Below, piece after piece: positions 50,030-61,962 of a DNA stretch of 64,000 bases. The DNA comes from Tragulus kanchil (lineage: Eukaryota > Chordata > Mammalia > Artiodactyla > Tragulidae), in assembly GCA_022376925.1 (NCBI GenBank), contig JAIOJX010000032.1:201744939-201808938 (forward strand), given 5' to 3'. Position numbers and translations under genes: made by a program. Numbering within the stretch: the stretch's first letter is position 1; each line of letters opens with the position of its first letter. Below the pieces are notes generated by a model, which saw only the letters and a program-made list of their open reading frames with translations, did no database searches and was not told where the DNA came from.

Positions 50030-50130
50030 AAATTAATGTCTATCAGAGTATAGTTCCTTTACAATGTTATATTAATTCCTGCTGTACAGCAAAGTGAACC
50101 AGTTACACACACACACGTATTCCTTCTTGT
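50030..50130. mobile_element. L1 3' end fragment
   Basis: TAATTCCTGCTGTACAGCAA followed by AGTGAACCAGTTACACAC is the usual ruminant L1 3' end motif, with a short AC run. Confidence 0.6.
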
Positions 50131-50362
50131 TTGGCTTGCTTTTTACCCATAGGATAACGTCATTTTCAATACTTCTTCAGGCGGGAATTATATGGGACTT
50201 TCAAATTCTCTTAGTTTAAGGATTGAAACAATTTTGTCGTGTTTCAGCCGTATCTGGATATGTCTTACGAGGTCATTTCCTTCTCTAGAAAAGTTGTTGC
50301 CAAAATAAAAATGTAAAACATTGTAGACTTTTTTCATTTTAACATGCAATATCCTATTTATC

Positions 50363-50556
50363 TGGCTTTCCCGGTGGCTCAGTGGTAAAGAATCCACCTG
50401 CCAATGAAGGAGAGACAAGTTCGGTCCCTGGGTCGGGAAGATCCCCTGGAGGAGGAAATGGCAGCCCACTCCAGTATTCTTGCTTGGGGAATCCAGTGGA
50501 CAAGGGAGCCTGGTGGGCTGTGTGCCCAAAGAGTCAGACACAACTGAGCATGAAAT
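50363..50556 (+). mobile_element. Bov-tA SINE
   Basis: TGGCTTTCCCGGTGGCTCAG head, GATCCCCTGGAGGAGGAAAT body and AGTCAGACACAACTGAGCAT end. Confidence 0.92.
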
Positions 50557-50616
50557 CACCGCAGAATGTCTTAAAATGTTTTAGCAGTACTGTAGCAACC
50601 TGTAAACAGTGTTAGT

Positions 50617-50767
50617 GTTTTTTTTTTTTTTTTTTTTTAATGTATTTATTTGGTTGCACTGGGTCTTAGTTATGGTATGTGGGATCTAGTTCCCTGACCA
50701 GGGATTGAACCCAGGTCCCCAGCATTGGGAGCACAGAGTCTTAGCCACTGGACCACCAGGGAAATCC
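50617..50767 (-). mobile_element. CHR-type SINE, short form
   Basis: Long T tract, then GGGATTGAACCCAGGTCCCC and CCACTGGACCACCAGGGAAA, close in form to the copy at 24915. Confidence 0.85.
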
Positions 50768-50985
50768 AGTGTTAGTGTGTTTTTAAAGAACAAGTTTCAG
50801 GTGTGTAGCCTTTAGTTTCAGTGGCTGAGAGTTTGAAAGTACCCTGATCTTTCCCAAATATGCGTGCATCTTAGCACCAGCTGACCCAGTGGACTTTAGA
50901 TGTGATGGGAAATAGGGTTACACACTGTTGAGCCAGGCAGTTCAGCAGACTGTCACATAAGACTTCCCTTTGAGATTTAATGATA

Positions 50986-51430
50986 AATACTCTGCTTTAT
51001 TTTTAAACCTCTTCATTGGTTATATGTGACTGGTATATACACACATACAACACTTATTATTCACCTTAATAAAAGGTGAATGTGGATATATTGAATGCTT
51101 ACATAAGTGAGCAGTGATGAAACTTCCACCTTAAAGGTAGTGCATTTCCATCACTGCAGAGCGCACGCCTGCAAGCCCCTTCCCTGTTAGACCTTTTCCC
51201 TTTCCCTGGGGTAACCGTTGTCTTTTTCTTTTTCTTTTTTTTTTTCAACTTTTCTTTATGGTTTTATCACCTGCATGTACATCTATAAACAATGAAATTT
51301 AGTTAAGCCTGGTTTTGAACGTCATGTAAATGGGTTTGCATATCTGTGTTTCTGTGTGTTAGTTTGTGTATTCGACGTAAGATGCAGCTCTGTTGTTGTG
51401 TACTTCTGCTTCATTTGTTTTCATTGCTGT
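50986..51430. mobile_element. Old L1 3' remnant (first part)
   Basis: Phrases such as CCTTTCCCTGGGGTAACCGT and a long T-rich stretch resemble old L1 3' ends. Continues after the Bov-tA at 51433. Confidence 0.45.
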
Positions 51431-51432
51431 AC

Positions 51433-51634
51433 AGAATCTCATTTTTCATTGCTGTGAAGAATCTGCCTGCAGTGCAGGAGACCCAAGTTCAATCCCTGTG
51501 TGGGGAATATCCCTGGAGAAAGAAATGGTAACCCACTCTAGTATTCTTGCCTGGAGAATCGCATGGACAGACGAGCCTGGTGGGCTACAGTCCATGGGGT
51601 ACAACAGAGTCGGACATGATCTAGCCACTAAACA
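51433..51634 (+). mobile_element. Bov-tA SINE, head damaged
   Basis: GAAGAATCTGCCTGCAGTGC, GTATTCTTGCCTGGAGAATC and AGAGTCGGACATGATCTAGC. Inserted in the old L1 remnant. Confidence 0.88.
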
Positions 51635-52160
51635 CCAACTCCCTTGTATCTCATTGTTAAGAGTATACTACTAAAATTGGTCTATCTACTAATATCAGTG
51701 AACATTGAGATTTTTTTTGTCAGTGACTAATAAAGCTGCTCTAAACATTCGGATACATGTTTCCTGAGTATATATCCATCAGTTTCTCAAGGCTTGGAAT
51801 ACATGCATTATAAAATACCCATGCCATCACCTTTACTAGATAGTGACAAACTGTTTTTCAAAGTGATTGTGCTATTTTATACACTTATCAGCTGTGTTTG
51901 AGAATTCTCATTGTTCCACATCCTAACTAATAATTACTGTTGTCAAGCTTAAATTTTTTTTGCCAGTCTTACCGTATTTATGACTAGTATCTCACTGTGG
52001 TTTCCGTTTGCATTTCTCATTTGCCCAGTTAAGCTAAATACCTTTGCATATGTTCAGTGATCATTTGATGTTTCCAATTCATGAAGAGCCAATTAAAATC
52101 TTTTACCTATTTATCTGTGGTGTCTGTTTTTTTCTTAGTAGTTTATAGGAAATTTTTAGT
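51635..52160. mobile_element. Old L1 3' remnant (second part)
   Basis: AATAAAGCTGCTCTAAACAT, TATATATCCATCAGTTTCTC, TTTGCATTTCTCATTTGCCC and CAATTCATGAAGAGCCAATT are classic old-L1 3' phrases. Confidence 0.65.
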
Positions 52161-52226
52161 CTTCTAGAAGACATTTTTGCAGCTATTTAATCATATTTTG
52201 TGACTTGTTTTGCCACTGTATATCTT

Positions 52227-52548
52227 TTTTTTTTTTTTTTTTTAATTATTTATTTATTTGGGGGGAGTGTGGAGGGAGGGGAGCAGGCGGGCTACTTCTA
52301 TTGGTCTTTCATTTGTCCATTTTCATCCATCTTTGTTCTTTGGCCCGTATAGGCCTCCCATCACGGTGGCGTCTGTCGCTGCAGAGCACTGGCTCTGGGC
52401 GCGTGCGCTCCAGAGCTCCAGCTCGATAATTGGAATCACATGGGTCCAGCCGCTCCGCGGCATGTGGGATCTTCCCAGGCCAGGGCTCTAACCGGCGCCC
52501 CTTGCTCTGCAAGGCGGTGTCCTTACCCACTGGACCACCAGGGGAAGC
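52227..52548 (-). mobile_element. Family A SINE, first of three in a row
   Basis: Preceded by CCACTGTATATCTT and followed by CACTGTATATCTT, which is its target duplication. Sequence differs clearly from the next two copies. Confidence 0.88.
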
Positions 52549-52562
52549 CCCACTGTATATCT

Positions 52563-52898
52563 TTTTTTTTTTTTTTTTTAAGATTTACTTATTTATTTAT
52601 TTTGGGCGGGGTCGGGTTGGGGAGGGAGGGGAGCGGGCGGGCCACTTCTATTGGTCATTCGTTTCTCTATTTTCATCAGTCCTTGTTCTTTGGCTCCTGT
52701 GGGCCTCCCATCGCGGTGGCGTCTGTCGTTGCAGAGGGCCGGCTCTCGGCGCATGCGCTCCAGTGCTCCGGCTCGGTGATTGGACACATCAGTCCAGCCG
52801 CTCCGCGGCACGTGGGATCTTCCCAGGCTAGGGATGGAACCGGCGCCCCTTGCACTGCAAGGCGGTGTCCTTACCCGCTGGACCACCAGGGGAAGCCC
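52563..52898 (-). mobile_element. Family A SINE, second of three in a row
   Basis: Nearly identical to the third copy over its whole length, including private changes such as GAGGGCCGGCTCTCGGCGC. A short linker ACTTTTAATTATATC follows. Confidence 0.88.
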
Positions 52899-52914
52899 CA
52901 CTTTTAATTATATC

Positions 52915-53256
52915 TTTTTTTTTTTTTTTTTTAAGATTTATTTATTTATTTATTTTTTGGGCAGGAGTCGGGTTGGGGAGGGAGGGGAGCGGGCGGGCCA
53001 CTTCTATTGGTCATTCGTTTCTCTATTTTCATCAGTCCTTGTTCTTTGGCTCCTGTGGGCCTCCCATCGCGGTGGCGTCTGTCGTTGCAGAGGGCCGGCT
53101 CTCGGCGCATGCGCTCCAGTGCTCCGGCTCGGTGATTGGACACATCAGTCCAGCCGCTCCGCGGCACGTGGGATCTTCCCAGGCCAGGGCTCGAACCGGC
53201 GCCCCTTGCACTGCAAGGCGGTGTCCTTATCCACTGGACCACCAGGGGAAGCCCCC
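52915..53256 (-). mobile_element. Family A SINE, third of three in a row
   Basis: Ends before CACTGTATATCTT, the third occurrence of the target duplication seen before the first copy. Confidence 0.88.
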
Positions 53257-53966
53257 CACTGTATATCTTTGAATGAACAGAAGTTCTTCTTGAAGTAAGC
53301 AAATTTATCAGTCTTCCTTAATGAATGGAGGCTTTGTACTTTGTTTGAAGTATTTTGTCCGAAGATTGTGAATATACTTTCCTGTTTTCACTGTGTTTTA
53401 AACGGTAAATATTACATCGAATTACATGAAGTTACCCACATTTGACCATTTTTGAACTGCTAAAATGGTAACTTCATGTGATTGAATCTAATAAAATTAA
53501 ATAAGGAAGGAAAGACATATCTGGACATAGTATAGACGTGTAAAGGTATGTATTATGGCTGGTATATAGTATCGTTGGGAGTTGACTTAGGTTGTGATAG
53601 AAATTGTGAATTCTTCTCAAAAAATTGCTTCTCTGCAATATAAATAGTACCTGGGTTTTGTTGTTGTTGTTGTTAGTACCTGTTTTTACATGAGAGAACT
53701 AGATATCCTGAAGTGGGGCCCTTCAAGTATAGTAGGGCCCTGACTTCTGCAAGTAAAAGATTCCCCAGGAATCCTTGTCATCTCTCTCACCTGCCTCCTG
53801 TGGCTGAAAGCCTGGTCTGAATACAGAGTAAGCACAGGCTTACTCAGCCATTTTCTGTGTGGATGTTTGCATTCCCCCCCAGCCCCACTGTTCAGCTTTT
53901 CAGAGGAAGCTTCTTTGTCGTGAGGGCCAAAGTTCTTTTATACAGTAAATGCTAGAATTAACTTTT

Positions 53967-54092
53967 CTTTTTTCTTTTCATTTTAAGCCATACCATGCAA
54001 TGTACAAGATCTTAGTTCCCTGACCAAGGATGAGCCCAGACCCACGGCAGTGATCCTCTTGAGTCCTGAACCGCCAAGAAATTCCCTAGAGT
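53967..54092 (-). mobile_element. CHR-type SINE fragment, decayed
   Basis: ACAAGATCTTAGTTCCCTGA, then ACCGCCAAGAAATTCCC. Repeated at about 55077-55202. Confidence 0.65.
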
Positions 54093-54207
54093 TTTGTCTT
54101 GAGCCATTTGGGAAATGTTAGCTTTGCAGCCATCGCTTATTATAGGTAGCTTCTCTCTGACACTGCAGGTTGACTGCATGCTCAACTTTTACTCCTCAGC
54201 CTTTAGT

Positions 54208-54412
54208 GAAAAGAAAGTGAAAACTTAAGTCGCTCAGTAGTGTCAGATTCTTTGAGACCGGATGGACCGTAGCCCGTCAGGCTCCTCTGCCCAGGGAATT
54301 CTCTAGGCAGGAATACTGGAGTGGGTAGTCATTCATTTCTTCATGGGATCTTCCCAACCAAGGATTGAACCTGGGTCTTCTGCATTGCAAGCAGACTCTT
54401 TACCATCTAAGT
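54208..54412 (-). mobile_element. Bov-tA SINE (head lost at a duplication junction)
   Basis: AACTTAAGTCGCTCAGTAGT to TTTACCATCTAAGTC. The right copy (55325-55540) continues properly into ACCAGGGAAGCCCC, whereas the left copy breaks off at the junction. Confidence 0.9.
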
Positions 54413-55565
54413 CCAAACCCGCCACGTCAAAACTCCAATCCCTTTGTACTTTGTTTGAAGTATTTTGTCCGAAGATTGTGAATATACTTTCCTGTTTTCA
54501 CTGTGTTTTAAACGGTAAATATTACATCGAATTACATGAAGTTACCCACATTTGACCATTTTTGAACTGCTAAAATGGTAACTTCATGTGATTGAATCTA
54601 ATAAAATTAAATAAGGAAGGAAAGACATATCTGGACATAGTATAGACGTGTAAAGGTATGTATTATGGCTGGTATATAGTATCGTTGGGAGTTGACTTAG
54701 GTTGTGATAGAAATTGTGAATTCTTCTCAAAAAATTGCTTCTCTGCAATATAAATAGTACCTGGGTTTTGTTGTTGTTGTTGTTAGTACCTGTTTTTACA
54801 TGAGAGAACTAGATATCCTGAAGTGGGGCCCTTCAAGTATAGTAGGGCCCTGACTTCTGCAAGTAAAAGATTCCCCAGGAATCCTTGTCATCTCTCTCAC
54901 CTGCCTCCTGTGGCTGAAAGCCTGGTCTGAATACAGAGTAAGCACAGGCTTACTCAGCCATTTTTCTGTGTGGATGTTTGCATTCCCACCCAGCCCCACT
55001 GTTCAGCTTTTCAGAGGAAGCTTCTTTGTCGTGAGGGCCAAAGTTCTTTTATACAGTAAATGCTAGAATTAACTTTTCTTTTTTCTTTTCATTTTAAGCC
55101 ATACCATGCAATGTACAAGATCTTAGTTCCCTGACCAAGGATGAGCCCAGACCCACGGCAGTGATCCTCTTGAGTCCTGAACCGCCAAGAAATTCCCTAG
55201 AGTTTTGTCTTGAGCCATTTGGGAAATGTTAGCTTTGCAGCCATCGCTTATTATAGGTAGCTTCTCTCTGACACTGCAGGTTGACTGCATGCTCAACTTT
55301 TACTCCTCAGCCTTTAGTGAAAAGAAAGTGAAAACTTAAGTCGCTCAGTAGTGTCAGATTCTTTGAGACCGGATGGACCGTAGCCCGTCAGGCTCCTCTG
55401 CCCAGGGAATTCTCTAGGCAGGAATACTGGAGTGGGTAGTCATTCATTTCTTCATGGGATCTTCCCAACCAAGGATTGAACCTGGGTCTTCTGCATTGCA
55501 AGCAGATTCTTTACCATCTAAGTCACCAGGGAAGCCCCCTTCTGCCCCTAATGTGGCATTTATTA

Positions 55566-57031
55566 ATTGGGTTGACCAAAAGGTTCGTTGGGTTTTTCCT
55601 GTAAGATGGCCCTAGCAGTGCTTAGTTGTCTTTAGCTTCATTTGAAATGATTTTGTTAGATTGTGTTATGACAACTGTTATATCAGTGTGCATTTTTTTA
55701 AAAATTCGGTGAATTTTTGTATAGCCATTTAAAAATTGAAGAGGGAAGTAAAAAGCAACATTGTCTCCACATTATGTTTTATTATTTCAAGAAAGGTAAC
55801 AATGAAACTGAAAGACACACACAAAAAAGATTTGTGTGGTTTTTGAAGAAGGTACTGTGACTGATCAAATCTGTCAAAAGTGGTTTATGAAGTTTCGTGC
55901 TGGAGATTTCTCCCTGAATGATGTTCAACCATTGGGTAGACCGGTTGAAGCTGACAGCAATCAAATCAAAACATTAACTGAACAGTCAACATTATATCAC
56001 ACAGGAGATAGCCAACGTACTCAAAATATCCAGAGAAAGCATTGAAAATAATTTATTCCAGCTTGGTTGCGTTAATCTCTTTGGTGTTTGGGTTTCACAT
56101 GAGTGAAAGTCACTCTGTCATGTCCAGCTCTTTGTGACCCCATGGACTGTAGCCTGCCAGGCTCCTCTGTCCATGGAATTCTTCTGGCAAAAATACTGGA
56201 GTGGATAGCTGTTCCCTTCTCCAGGGGATCTTCCCAACCCAGTGATCAAACCCTGGTTACCCACATTTCAGGCAGATTCTTTGCCGACTGAGCCACCAGG
56301 GAAGTCCAGGTTCCACATGAGTTAAGTGAAATAAACCTTGGCCATATTTCTACTTATGATTTCTACTGAAATGTAGCAAAAGCGTTTCATTTTAAAAATT
56401 AATTGTGATGGGTGATGAAAAGTGGATACTGTACAGTAATGTGAAATGGAGGGGATCATGGGGCAAACAATATGAATCACCACCAACTACACCAAAGGCT
56501 GGTCTTCATCCAGAGAAAGTAGTGTTGTGTATATGGTGGGACTGGAAGAGAGTCTTCTATTATGAGCTCCTTATGGAAAAACCAAGCAATTAATTCCAAC
56601 AAGTACTGCTCCCAAGTACTGCTCCCAATTAGAGCAACTGAAGCAGCAGTCAGCTGAAGCACCTGGAGTTAGTCATCTTTAAAGACCAGCTTGGCTGGCA
56701 AGTTCTGATTCATCTTCTGTGTTCATCAGGTCCTGCACCTTTGTTTCTGTCCTTTGTCCATTTGTTTCTATCTTTGCAAAATTCTCTTCGTGGGAAAAAT
56801 TTCAGTTCCCTGGAAAACTGTAAAAGGCACCTGGGGCAGTTCTTTGCTCACAAAGATAAAAAGTTTAGGGGAGGTATAATTATGTAGTTGCCTGAAAAAG
56901 AGGAGAAGGTAGTGGTACCGAATGGTGAATATGTTGTTCAGTAAAATTCTTGGTGAAAATAAGAAATGTCTTGTATTTTTACTTTAAAAAGAAAAAAAAA
57001 AAAATAAACGAAGAAACTTTTTGGCCAACTG
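55566..57031 (+). mobile_element. Mariner DNA transposon, dead copy
   Basis: The 5' end TTGGGTTGACCAAAAGGTTC and the inverted 3' end GAAACTTTTTGGCCAACTGA are mariner-type terminal repeats. The interior encodes broken transposase. The N-terminal part at about 55800-56043 includes ICQKWFMKFRAGDFSLND, a mariner helix-turn-helix/linker motif. Middle and C-terminal parts follow at 56400-57000 with several stops and frame shifts. A Bov-tA SINE (56103-56312) splits the element. The 3' half from 56507 recurs at 57596-58120 inside a direct duplication. Confidence 0.85.
56103..56312 (-). mobile_element. Bov-tA SINE nested in the mariner element
   Basis: AAAGTCACTCTGTCATGTCC to CTGAGCCACCAGGGAAGTCC. 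GGTTTCACATGAGT/GGTTCCACATGAGTT flanks are its target duplication. Confidence 0.92.
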
Positions 57032-58685
57032 AACATTTCCGTTAGTAAATTTCTGACTGTGACAGACACTATTTATGGATATTTTCTCTTAAGGAAATAT
57101 AAATGTTCGAACCAATTGCAGGAGAGATGGTATCAGGTACCACAAATTCATGAGTACTTTGTGACTCTACTTTAGCTTTATTTAAAGATATTTATCTACT
57201 GGAGGTTTATTTAGTTGGCATTTTAGAGTCCAATGTAATAGAAGGTTGTTAATTTTAAAGTTTTATGTCGTGCCTTCTGTAGCAATGGAAACCTTCTGAG
57301 AACAAGGCTTACACTTTGAATATTTTGATTATCTGATTTAAAAGATTAATTTAGACTAGCACCAAACCCAGATCTGAAGGCTGGAAGAAGCTTAGTGTTT
57401 TGCTCAGTGTTGCCAAACTCTTACACAGTTTTCTTTTGTTTGGTTTACCTTTTACCGCTTTATCCTTCAAGTGGATCTCATGTGTTTTGAGCAGAACATT
57501 AAGCTTTAACTAAAGTGCCACTGTGAATATATTTTTTACAGACTTAAATTTTAGCATAATTTTAGGGAGAGCTTTAAATTCTTGATCTTGGAAATTCATC
57601 CAGAGAAAGTAGTGTTGTGTATATGGTGGGACTGGAAGAGAGTCTTCTATTATGAGCTCCTTATGGAAAAACCAAGCAATTAATTCCAACAAGTACTGCT
57701 CCCAAGTACTGCTCCCAATTAGAGCAACTGAAGCAGCAGTCAGCTGAAGCACCTGGAGTTAGTCATCTTTAAAGACCAGCTTGGCTGGCAAGTTCTGATT
57801 CATCTTCTGTGTTCATCAGGTCCTGCACCTTTGTTTCTGTCCTTTGTCCATTTGTTTCTATCTTTGCAAAATTCTCTTCGTGGGAAAAATTTCAGTTCCC
57901 TGGAAAACTGTAAAAGGCACCTGGGGCAGTTCTTTGCTCACAAAGATAAAAAGTTTAGGGGAGGTATAATTATGTAGTTGCCTGAAAAAGAGGAGAAGGT
58001 AGTGGTACCGAATGGTGAATATGTTGTTCAGTAAAATTCTTGGTGAAAATAAGAAATGTCTTGTATTTTTACTTTAAAAAGAAAAAAAAAAAAATAAACG
58101 AAGAAACTTTTTGGCCAACTGAACATTTCCGTTAGTAAATTTCTGACTGTGACAGACACTATTTATGGATATTTTCTCTTAAGGAAATATAAATGTTCGA
58201 ACCAATTGCAGGAGAGATGGTATCAGGTACCACAAATTCATGAGTACTTTGTGACTCTACTTTAGCTTTATTTAAAGATATTTATCTACTGGAGGTTTAT
58301 TTAGTTGGCATTTTAGAGTCCAATGTAATAGAAGGTTGTTAATTTTAAAGTTTTATGTCGTGCCTTCTGTAGCAATGGAAACCTTCTGAGAACAAGGCTT
58401 ACACTTTGAATATTTTGATTATCTGATTTAAAAGATTAATTTAGACTAGCACCAAACCCAGATCTGAAGGCTGGAAGAAGCTTAGTGTTTTGCTCAGTGT
58501 TGCCAAACTCTTACACAGTTTTCTTTTGTTTGGTTTACCTTTTACCGCTTTATCCTTCAAGTGGATCTCATGTGTTTTGAGCAGAACATTAAGCTTTAAC
58601 TAAAGTGCCACTGTGAATATATTTTTTACAGACTTAAATTTTAGCATAATTTTAGGGAGAGCTTTAAATTCTTGATCTTGGAAAT
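56507..58685 (+). repeat. Direct duplication 18: 56507-57594 and 57596-58685
   Basis: Offset 1090 bp, identical as far as I can see. Includes the 3' half of the mariner. Confidence 0.94.
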
Positions 58686-59270
58686 TCATTTTGAGATTAA
58701 AAAAAAAAAAAAAAAAAAAAAACTCCCATCCAAGGAAAGAAATTGGAGGTAGATGTCATTCTGTACACTACCTTTTAGTGTTTCTTGTTTATAGGTCTTT
58801 GGATTTCTTTCCTTTTGATCCTTGAAAATATGCAGAGAATGGACTCTTAATTTTGGAATTGTTTTTCCTGGTTGAAACTGGAGTTAAAACGGTTTTATGG
58901 CACTTCCCCTCATATATTATGGAAGTGGGGTGGAGCAGAGAGCAGTACTGTTAAGGTTATTAGGAAGGAAAACCATTGAGTGACAGAATCATACAGCTAA
59001 GTTTTACTTTTATGAGACCTGCTTTACTAAGTTAAATTCTTTGGCTCTCCTGTTCATGCAGTCAGATAGTTACTTGCAATCATTTTCTTAGAGCTCACTG
59101 CTCAAAGCTAAGTGATTTTCATCTGGTTGAGTTGTTTTAAAATAACAGAAAGAATGGATGCCTTCCCAAATGTTTTCTGCATCAGTTAATTCTATTTAGC
59201 TGACCTCTCATTCTGAAGTGCTCTTATAATAGGAAAAGGGAAGATATAAGAGATTCAGTTAAATGTATAG

Positions 59271-59447
<177 letters not shown>

Positions 59448-59824
59448 TGAGTCTCAGTTGGGAAATCATGTCAAAGGATTTCTTCACTTCAGAAAATATT
59501 CTATTGCAGTTAAGAGTGACCTGTCAAAACAGGATTTGCGGCTGAGAGTACAATACAGCATGATTAGCTTCCTTGCGTATTGTTCATTGTTGAGATTTTT
59601 TAAAATGCATCACTCTATTACGTTTGTCACTGTATTAGATTATAGTTGAAAACAAAATTTGTCTTATTAAAAAAACAAAGAAACATGATCCTTTTGTTAT
59701 GCCATTTACTAGAACCAAGTGTCTGAGTTTGTTCATGGATATTTCGGTTTCTCAGATGATATAAGGAGTGTTTTTACTTAGATGATTTCAGCTGTTTAGA
59801 AACAGTTTTTAAATTTTTTCATTG

Positions 59825-59990
59825 GTTTACATTACATTTCATTTCTTTACAGTGTTGGTTTAGTTTCTGCCATTCATCAACTTGAATCAGCCATAGGTAT
59901 ATGTATGTCCTCTTCCTCCCATCCCCACCCCATGCCACCCCTCTAGATTGTCACAGAGCACTGTGTTAGAAAACTTTTTATATTTGTAAA
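59825..59990. mobile_element. L1 3' end fragment
   Basis: TTTACAGTGTTGGTTTAGTT and TCCTCTTCCTCCCATCCCCA resemble the ruminant L1 3' end. Ends soon after the CTCTAGATTGTCACAGAGCA motif. Confidence 0.55.
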
Positions 59991-60039
59991 CTTTTATGTT
60001 GTTTATATTGTATAAATATTACATGGTTGTATGGTCATC

Positions 60040-60316
60040 TTTTTTTTTTTTAATTTTTGACCATTTTTATTGGTCTTTCATTTATTTATTTTCATCCATC
60101 TCTGTTCTTTTGGCCTGTGTGGGCCTCCCATTGCAGTGGCCTCTCCTGTAGCAGAGCACCAGCCCTGGGCACATGCACTCCAGAGCATTGACTCATAATT
60201 GGATACACCAGTCCAGCCGCTCCACGGCATGTGGGATCTTCCCAGGCCGGGGATCAAATCGATGCCCCTTGGACTGCAAGGCGGACTCTTTACCCACTGG
60301 ACCACCAGGGAAGCCC
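60040..60316 (-). mobile_element. Family A SINE, older short-tail form
   Basis: Flanked by TGGTCATC at 60032-60039 and about 60318-60325. More diverged than the copies in intron 1. Confidence 0.86.
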
Positions 60317-60450
60317 TTGGTCATCATTTTTTAAAAAAAGACAAATAATAAAAATAAACTGAAGGTTTCCTATGAGAACTAACTACTGTCATTTTGCAAA
60401 TTCATTTGCCAAAAATCCTCACTTCCTAGAGTGACCATTGTTATAAATTG

Positions 60451-60722
60451 GGTTTTTTTTTTTTGTGGCCTCTTTTATTGGTCTTTCATTCACTTATTTT
60501 CATCCATCTTCGTTCTTTGACCTGTGTGGGCCTCCCATTGCAGTGGCCTCTCCTGTAGCAGAGTACCAGCTCCAGGCGCATGTACTCTAGAGCGCTGGCT
60601 TGTAATTGGACACACCAGTTCGGCTGCTCCTTGGCACATGGGATCTTCCTGGGCCAGGGTTCGAACTGGTGCCCCTTGCACTGCAAGGTGGACTCTTTAC
60701 TCACTGGACCACCAGGGAAGCC
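60451..60722 (-). mobile_element. Family A SINE, short-tail form
   Basis: Same head and body motifs in reverse complement, with the tail start GTGGCCTCTTTTATTGGTC. Inserted in an old L1-like remnant. Confidence 0.86.
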
Positions 60723-61176
60723 CATACCATAGCTTCTTTATTCATTCATTTGTCTATGGACATCTAGGTTGCTTCCACGTCCTAGCTATTGTATACAGTG
60801 AATCCTGTTGTGGCTTCTTCTTTGCTCTTGGATGTGGGGTATCTTTTTGTGGTCCAATCCAACTCCTCCTGTCAATGGTTTTTCAGCAGCTTGTTGCAAT
60901 TCTGGCATTTTCACAGGAACATATGAGTGCACGACTTCCTATTCCACCATCTTCTGTTCTCTATGGGTAGTTTTTGACTTAAACAAATGGAATCATACTC
61001 TAGAAGTTATTCTCCGTCTTGCTTTTTTTGCTTGCTACCATATCAGTGACATCTTTCTTGTGTATATTCACAGCAAGCTCATTATTTGTAGTGGCCACTT
61101 CATGTTCTACAATATAGATACATATAATATAGAACACATTGGGCTGCCTCATCCTGTCTTAAAAACCCCAAATCTC

Positions 61177-61412
61177 GGGCTTCCCTGGTGGTCCAGTGGG
61201 TAAGAACACCACCTTGTAGTACAAGGGGCGCCGGTTCGATCCCTGGACTGGGAAGATCCCACGTGCCGCAGAGTGGCTGAACCGATGTGTCCAACTACTA
61301 AACCGGTGCTCTGCAGTGATAGAGGCCACTGCGATGGGAGCCCCACACAGGCCAAAGATGGACGAAGGTAGATAAATGAAAGACCAATAGAAATGGCCAA
61401 AAAAAAAAAAAA
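61177..61412 (+). mobile_element. Family A SINE, internally deleted
   Basis: Head with GGTTCGATCCC B box. The central body is shortened as in the 30284 copy, suggesting a subfamily. Repeated at 62253-62483. Confidence 0.86.
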
Positions 61413-61670
61413 AGAAATCTCTGAGTTAAGGCAGCAGCAATTGATTTCTTGTCTATACTTCATGACTATCTTAGATTGGTAAAGCTTCCAAACCATGATG
61501 TCCTCACTCTGGGGTCCCATGCTGACTGAGCTTCCAGACTATGTAGAATGCCATTGCTCCGTGTGCCTGGGAAAGGGACATGGTAGATAAATTGTGTAGT
61601 GATAAAGGATCCATATGCATATATTCTTTTATATGTGTGTAAAAGTTGCCAAGTCAAAAATATGTATTGC

Positions 61671-61747
61671 ATTGGCCAGAAAGTTCATTTGTGGTTTTCC
61701 ATAAGGTCTTAGGGAAAAACTTAAACGAACCTTTTGGGCAACCCAAT
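61671..61747. mobile_element. Short mariner-derived palindromic element (MITE-like)
   Basis: The 77-bp segment has ends that are imperfect inverted repeats of mariner type: ATTGGCCAGAAAGTTCATTT at left and CGAACCTTTTGGGCAACCC at right. There is no coding capacity. It recurs at 62744-62820 within the direct duplication. Confidence 0.75.
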
Positions 61748-61842
61748 ATATCTTTTAATCAATAAGTACTACCCTCCAAAAAAAAGAATATTCTATGTAC
61801 AGCGTATGAAAGTTCCCTGGCCGACACTGAATAAAGTCAAGG

Positions 61843-61962
61843 TTTTTCTTTTTTGGCCACACTGCATGGTTTGTGGGATCTGAGAGAGTTCCCTGGCCAG
61901 GGACTGAACCCGGGCCACAGCAATGAAAGCATCAAGTCCTAACCACTGGACCACCAATGCTC
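61843..61962 (-). mobile_element. CHR-type SINE, short form
   Basis: TTTGGCCACACTGCATGGTT, CCAGGGACTGAACCCGGGC and CCACTGGACCACCAATG. Repeated at 62918-63037. Confidence 0.75.

Larger units (their letters stand above)
53332..55522 (+). repeat. Direct duplication 17: 53332-54411 and 54442-55522
   Basis: Offset 1110 bp. The left copy degrades in its last 30 bases, where the right copy continues into an intact SINE head. Confidence 0.94.

Noticed and set aside
52440..53298. ORFs of 130-170 codons around the three SINEs
   Set aside because: They lie entirely in family A SINEs and recur, with the same residues, at every copy of the SINE.
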